Assembly (NCBI GenBank): GCA_040377825.1
Contig: JBEINZ010000087.1
Location: 1 to 11,085, forward strand
Direction: 5' to 3'
DNA: 11,085 nt
DNA from: JBEINZ01 sp040377825
GTDB lineage: Bacteria > Pseudomonadota > Alphaproteobacteria > Rhizobiales > Ancalomicrobiaceae
Shown here: in pieces, positions 7,997 through 11,085 of the stretch
Numbering within the stretch: the stretch's first letter is position 1
Layout of the letters: every line of letters begins with the position of its first letter
The notes under the pieces: model-generated
Told to the model about the DNA's origin: nothing
Database searches by the model: none
What the model saw: the letters and a program-made list of their open reading frames with translations, nothing else
Made by a program: the position numbers and the translations under genes

Positions 7997-8403
7997 ATGA
8001 CCGATCCGTCCGACGCCCTTCACGAAGGAAGTTGCCTTTGCGGCACGGTTCGCTGGCGCGTCCGGGGCGAGCTGCGGCCGGTGATCGCCTGCCATTGCGG
8101 GCAGTGCCGCAAAATGAGCGGGCACTTCTGGGCCGCGACCTCCGCGTCGCATGATCAGTTCGAACTGACTGGCAAAGAAGAGCTGGCATGGTACCGATCC
8201 TCTGAGGCCGCCGAGCGTGGCTTTTGCCGCAAATGTGTGGCTCGACGCTCTTCTGGCAGCCGACTGGCGAGGCCCGGATTGCCATCGCAGCCGGCTCGAT
8301 CGATGGACCATCCGGTCTTGAGACAAGCGAACACAACTACGTGGTCAACAAGGGCGACTATTACGAGATCGGTGAAGGCAAGCCGCAACTGGCTGCTTGG
8401 TAG
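7997..8403 (+). pseudogene. GFA/CENP-V family zinc protein, frameshifted
   Basis: The GFA (Gfa-like, Mss4-like fold) family is named for glutathione-dependent formaldehyde-activating enzyme, though that activity is disputed. The ATG at 7997 has GGAG 7 bases upstream, 48 bases after the DMGDH-like gene. The first 80 codons are normal, with zinc-binding Cys at 13 and 15 (SCLCGT), 32, 34 and 37 (ACHCGQCRKMSG), and 77 and 80 (FCRKC). At 8234-8238 the sequence TGTGT has two bases too many for the expected Cys-Gly-Ser. Resuming at 8239 in another frame gives GSTLFWQPTGEARIAIAAGS and continues to LAAW and a TAG at 8401-8403, yielding a normal length of about 134 residues. Without the correction, translation leaves the family at residue 81 and runs in an unrelated frame, antisense to the next gene, to about 8692. 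The simplest cause is a GT dinucleotide duplication, either a real mutation or a sequencing/assembly error. All seven Cys precede the lesion. Confidence 0.85.
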
Positions 8404-8406
8404 GGC

Positions 8407-9276
8407 CTACGCCGGCGCCACGGCGTTCGGTCGGCTTGGGCCGCGTGCCTTGGAACGGCGACGTGCGAGGCTCGCAAACGCCAATGCAAGGCCGGCCGCG
8501 AGCACCCACCATGCCGGGCGAATGGCCGCGTCGAAATCAAGATTGGCCTCCAAGATCAGATGCGCCTTGACCCGCGTGGCGAGCCCGTACCATGAGGCTT
8601 CCAGCCCGGCAGTGGCGAGAGCACCGAGAATGGCGGCGCCGGCGAGCGGGAAAAGTGTCAATTGGATGCGTCGCTTGATCATCAAACGGTAGAGTAGCAG
8701 AAGCACGTAAAGCCCTGACATTAAAGCCGCTTCGCTGGCATCAAGCTTGGATTGCATGAAGAAATGCAGAATACCGAGTATAGTGATTGGATGAACCAAA
8801 AGATGAAGTCGCCGCCAGCGCACCGCGCCAAGCCGCCTGATCATGCCGTCCGTTGAGGTGACCCCAAGCACTACCATCGCGACGACGGCGATAAAGCCGA
8901 TCGTCAGATAGAGCCGCATAATGATCTCGGAGGTGATTTTCGGCAGGTCCAGGTTCTGGTCGAACATGTACATCGCCAGATGCGCAAGCGCATAGGTGAG
9001 CGCGGTCAGCCCCAGCATGCGCCGGACCTGCATGATTTTAGAACGATCGAAAATGTGCCGAGCCGGCGTCACGGCGAGCGCGATCAGGAGAAAGCGCAGC
9101 GCCCAGACGCCCGTCTGATGCGTGGCCTCGGTCCAAGGTCTCGGTATGAGCATGCCCGTCGCCGCTTGGTAGCCAATCCAGAGCGCGGGAACGAGCGTGA
9201 GCGCGAAAACAGCGGCCTTTAGACGCGAAACGCGGCCCGTGCGATCAAACCAGGGCATGCGGGCGACTAAGGACAC
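8407..9276 (-). CDS. msrQ: MsrQ/YedZ-like haem-binding membrane protein (ferric-reductase-like fold) with C-terminal extension
   Basis: A 289-residue inner-membrane b-type cytochrome. In the characterised MsrPQ system, MsrQ passes quinone-derived electrons to the periplasmic molybdoenzyme MsrP, which repairs oxidised methionines. It matches E. coli MsrQ segment by segment: HQTGVWALRFLLIALAVTPA (53-72), RRMLGLTALTYALAHL (85-100), RLYLTIGF...LGVTST (121-142) and WRRLHLLVHPITILGILHF (154-172). Haem-ligand candidates H99, H158 and H171 are in place. Hydrophobic segments lie near 20-40, 55-75, 84-105, 121-141, 157-174 and 183-200; two extra ones near 206-225 and 253-270 make it about 80 residues longer than the E. 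coli protein. The GTG at 9274-9276 is chosen because GGAG lies 7 bases upstream; the later ATG at 9258 has no such site. msrP is not adjacent in this window. The gene ends 3 bases from the stop of the convergent GFA gene. Confidence 0.85.
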   Translation of the reverse strand: MSLVARMPWFDRTGRVSRLKAAVFALTLVPALWIGYQAATGMLIPRPWTEATHQTGVWALRFLLIALAVTPARHIFDRSKIMQVRRMLGLTALTYALAHLAMYMFDQNLDLPKITSEIIMRLYLTIGFIAVVAMVVLGVTSTDGMIRRLGAVRWRRLHLLVHPITILGILHFFMQSKLDASEAALMSGLYVLLLLYRLMIKRRIQLTLFPLAGAAILGALATAGLEASWYGLATRVKAHLILEANLDFDAAIRPAWWVLAAGLALAFASLARRRSKARGPSRPNAVAPA

Positions 9277-9461
9277 AGATTCACTCCAGGGGCTTGGAAT
9301 TCAGCCATTGCGTCATAACTGTCAGACGGTCAAAGCGAAACTCTCGTCGGATCACGATCTCTCGATCTAAAGCGGCGTTGCCGGCGTACCCCTTGGCCCA
9401 GCAATCCCTTTGCATCCTCGGATGCCTTCGCTTAGATCGAACCACATCGGAGGTCACCCGG

Positions 9462-10856
9462 ATGCATCGCCCGCTCGTCCTGCTACTCGCCGTTCTCCTC
9501 ACTGGTCCGGCGGTTGCTCAGAACCGCGTGGTACCGAGCGCGAGGGCCGAGGTACAGCTCTCCTTCGCCCCGGTGGTCAAGCGAGTTGCCCCTGCTGTCG
9601 TCAACGTGTACGCGCAGCGCGCCGTTCGGAACCAGCGGCTGTCGCCGATGTTCGACGATCCGCTGTTCAAGCGCTTTTTCGGCGACGCACCCCAGGGATT
9701 GCCGCGCGACCGCGTCGAGTCCTCGCTAGGCTCGGGCGTCATCGTCGATCGTTCTGGCCTCATCGTGACGAACCACCACGTGATCAAGGACGCCACGGAT
9801 GTGAAGGTCGCGCTGTCCGACAAGCGCGAATTCGAGGCCGATATCGTCTTGAAAGACGAGCGCACGGACCTCGCTGTCATCCGCATTCGCGAACGGGGCG
9901 ATTTCCCCGTCGCCGAGCTCGGCGACAGCGAGGCGCTGGAAGTCGGTGATCTGGTGCTCGCGATCGGCAATCCGTTCGGGGTCGGCCAGACCGTCACCCA
10001 GGGTATCGTTTCCGCGCTGGCGCGAACGCAAGTCGGCGTGGCGGATTTCCGCTTTTTTATCCAAACGGACGCCGCGATCAATCCAGGCAATTCGGGCGGC
10101 GCGCTTGTCGATGTCGACGGGCGGCTCGTTGGCATCCCCTCGGCGATCTTCTCTCGGTCCGGTGGCTCGATCGGCATTGGCTTCGCGATCCCCGTCACCA
10201 TGGTCCGCTTCATCATCGAGCAGGCGCGCAACGGTGGCGTGGTGCGTCGGCCGTGGTTCGGAGCAACGCTCCAGGCGGTTACGGCGGATGTCGCTGAGAC
10301 ACTCGGGATAAAGCGGCCGACCGGCGCGCTCGTTGCCGGCATTGCTCCCGGCGGACCGGCCGCGCGCGCGGGCCTTAGGATCGGCGATCTCGTAATGGCG
10401 ATCGACGGCGTTGAGATCGACGACCCTGACAGTTTCGGCTATCGATTTTCCACAAAGCCGCTCGGCAGCGCGACGAAGCTATCCGTTTTGCGCCAGGGAC
10501 GTTCCGTTTCTGCCGATGTGACGCTTGCGGTCGCGCCCGAGACGGTGGCCCGCGACGAACGCACGATTCGCGGCAGCTCGCCCTTCCAAGGCGCAACGGT
10601 TGCCAACCTGTCGCCGGCTGTCGCCGAAGAAATGAACCTGTCCGGCGACGCGGAGGGTGTCGTCGTGAAGGATGTCGTCGACGGATCGGCCGCCCAGCGC
10701 GTCGGCTTTCGAAAGGGCGACATCATTCTCGATGTCAACGGCACGCGGATCGATTCCACCCGGACGCTGGAGCGCTCGGCCTTAAGCGACCCGGGGCTTT
10801 GGCGGCTCGCGATCTCGCGTGACGGTCAGGTTCTGCGCATGGCCTTCAGGGGCTGA
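9462..10856 (+). CDS. Periplasmic Do-family serine protease (DegP/DegQ-like)
   Basis: A 464-residue HtrA/Do-type protease and chaperone that degrades misfolded envelope proteins. Residues 1-19 form a signal peptide with a hydrophobic core and a probable cut after AVA (A19/Q20). The trypsin-like domain (about 31-255) holds the triad H106 (TNHHVI), D136 (RTDLAVI) and S211 (GNSGGAL), plus the Do hallmarks SLGSGVIVD and GNPFGVGQTVTQGI. Two PDZ domains follow: about 264-358 (PWFGATLQAV, LRIGDLVMAIDG) and about 376-462 (GATVANLSPAVAEEM, FRKGDIILDVNG). The coding frame is open from about 9294, but the ATG at 9462 is preferred because it gives a clean signal peptide and has GGAGG (9449-9453) 8 bases upstream. 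rarA begins one base after the stop, so the two are probably translationally coupled; I recall this order as common in alphaproteobacteria. DegP versus DegQ cannot be decided from sequence alone. Confidence 0.93.
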   Translation: MHRPLVLLLAVLLTGPAVAQNRVVPSARAEVQLSFAPVVKRVAPAVVNVYAQRAVRNQRLSPMFDDPLFKRFFGDAPQGLPRDRVESSLGSGVIVDRSGLIVTNHHVIKDATDVKVALSDKREFEADIVLKDERTDLAVIRIRERGDFPVAELGDSEALEVGDLVLAIGNPFGVGQTVTQGIVSALARTQVGVADFRFFIQTDAAINPGNSGGALVDVDGRLVGIPSAIFSRSGGSIGIGFAIPVTMVRFIIEQARNGGVVRRPWFGATLQAVTADVAETLGIKRPTGALVAGIAPGGPAARAGLRIGDLVMAIDGVEIDDPDSFGYRFSTKPLGSATKLSVLRQGRSVSADVTLAVAPETVARDERTIRGSSPFQGATVANLSPAVAEEMNLSGDAEGVVVKDVVDGSAAQRVGFRKGDIILDVNGTRIDSTRTLERSALSDPGLWRLAISRDGQVLRMAFRG

Positions 10857-10857
10857 C

Positions 10858-11085
10858 ATGCCCGATCTTTTTTCCGCTGCTGGGCTCTCGGCGGACGCGC
10901 CTCGCCCGCTCGCCGATCGTCTGCGGCCGCGCAAGCTCACAGACGTCGTCGGCCAGGATCATTTGGTCGGTCCCGATGGCACGATCACGCGGATGCTCGG
11001 CGCCGGCTCGCTCGGCTCCCTGGTCTTTTGGGGCCCGCCGGGTACAGGCAAGACGACGGTCGCGCGGTTGCTCGCCCATGAGACC
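10858..11085 (+). CDS. rarA: Replication-associated recombination protein A (RarA/MgsA AAA+ ATPase), N-terminal part
   Basis: The first 76 codons of a cytoplasmic AAA+ ATPase of the clamp-loader clade (RarA/MgsA/WRNIP1), which acts at stalled replication forks; the rest lies beyond the window. Visible features are MPDLFS, PLADRLRPRKLTDVVGQDHL (residues 17-36), LVGPDGTITRML, and a Walker A motif GPPGTGKTT at 59-67 inside SLVFWGPPGTGKTTVARLLA. This combination, with a short N-terminus ahead of RLRPR and the VGQDHL segment, is diagnostic of RarA rather than of RuvB or DnaX. The ATG at 10858 follows the protease stop by one base (TGA-C-ATG), and AGGGG at 10848-10852 inside the protease gene is the likely ribosome binding site, 5 bases upstream. 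Co-expression with the protease gene looks positional; no functional link is known to me. Confidence 0.93.
   Translation, partial: MPDLFSAAGLSADAPRPLADRLRPRKLTDVVGQDHLVGPDGTITRMLGAGSLGSLVFWGPPGTGKTTVARLLAHET

Noticed and set aside
8239..8692. A long open frame continuing the GFA start for about 150 further codons
   Set aside because: The residues after C80 are Arg/Ser/Ala-rich with no family resemblance and lie antisense to the MsrQ-like gene; another frame gives a clear GFA C-terminus, so this is a frameshift artefact.
9392..9418. CTTG-N17-CATCCT upstream of the Do protease gene, considered as an RpoH-type heat-shock promoter
   Set aside because: The -35 half fits, but the -10 half is too weak to report without expression data or conservation.
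9410..9438. TTGCAT-N17-TAGATC as a sigma-70 promoter for the Do protease gene
   Set aside because: Only about half of the -10 positions match the consensus, and it lies very close to the ribosome binding site.

Overview
The window reads as chromosomal DNA of an alphaproteobacterium, probably of the order Hyphomicrobiales (Rhizobiales). It is GC-rich with G/C-biased third codon positions and densely packed genes. It has the families typical of that group: a GcvA-like LysR regulator, a non-pyrrolysine MttB homologue, a DMGDH-like flavoprotein, an MsrQ-type haem membrane protein, and a Do/DegP protease followed immediately by rarA. The taxonomic placement is inferred from gene content and style; no marker gene is present.

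Layout. (1) Positions 1-337, minus strand: N-terminal part of a YcaD-like MFS transporter, cut by the window edge. (2) 499-3757, minus strand: an apparent operon read adh -> enolase-superfamily enzyme -> lysR, encoding an iron-dependent alcohol dehydrogenase, a mandelate-racemase-subgroup enzyme and a LysR regulator. (3) 3758-3916: a divergent intergenic region with two dyads. (4) 3917-8403, plus strand: an MttB-like trimethylamine-methyltransferase-family protein, an 808-residue FAD + GcvT-fold demethylase of the dimethylglycine/sarcosine dehydrogenase type, and a GFA-family zinc protein broken by a frameshift. (5) 8407-9276, minus strand: an MsrQ/YedZ-like haem membrane protein, convergent with the GFA gene. 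(6) 9462 to the end, plus strand: an exported Do-family serine protease and the start of rarA, one base apart.

How the genes may work together. Blocks 2-4 look like one divergently transcribed catabolic locus for an N-methylated (perhaps quaternary ammonium) compound that also carries a hydroxyl or acid group. MttB-like and DMGDH-like proteins are methyl-removing families. The enolase-superfamily enzyme and the Fe-ADH would act on the carbon skeleton by epimerisation or dehydration and by alcohol/carbonyl redox. The GFA protein may originally have dealt with formaldehyde, although that role is weakly established for the family. The LysR protein is the likely local regulator. The substrate cannot be read from the sequence, and this combination of families is the part most likely to represent an undescribed pathway. 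Blocks 5-6 are ordinary envelope and genome maintenance genes. No RNA genes, mobile elements, CRISPR arrays or convincing terminators were seen.
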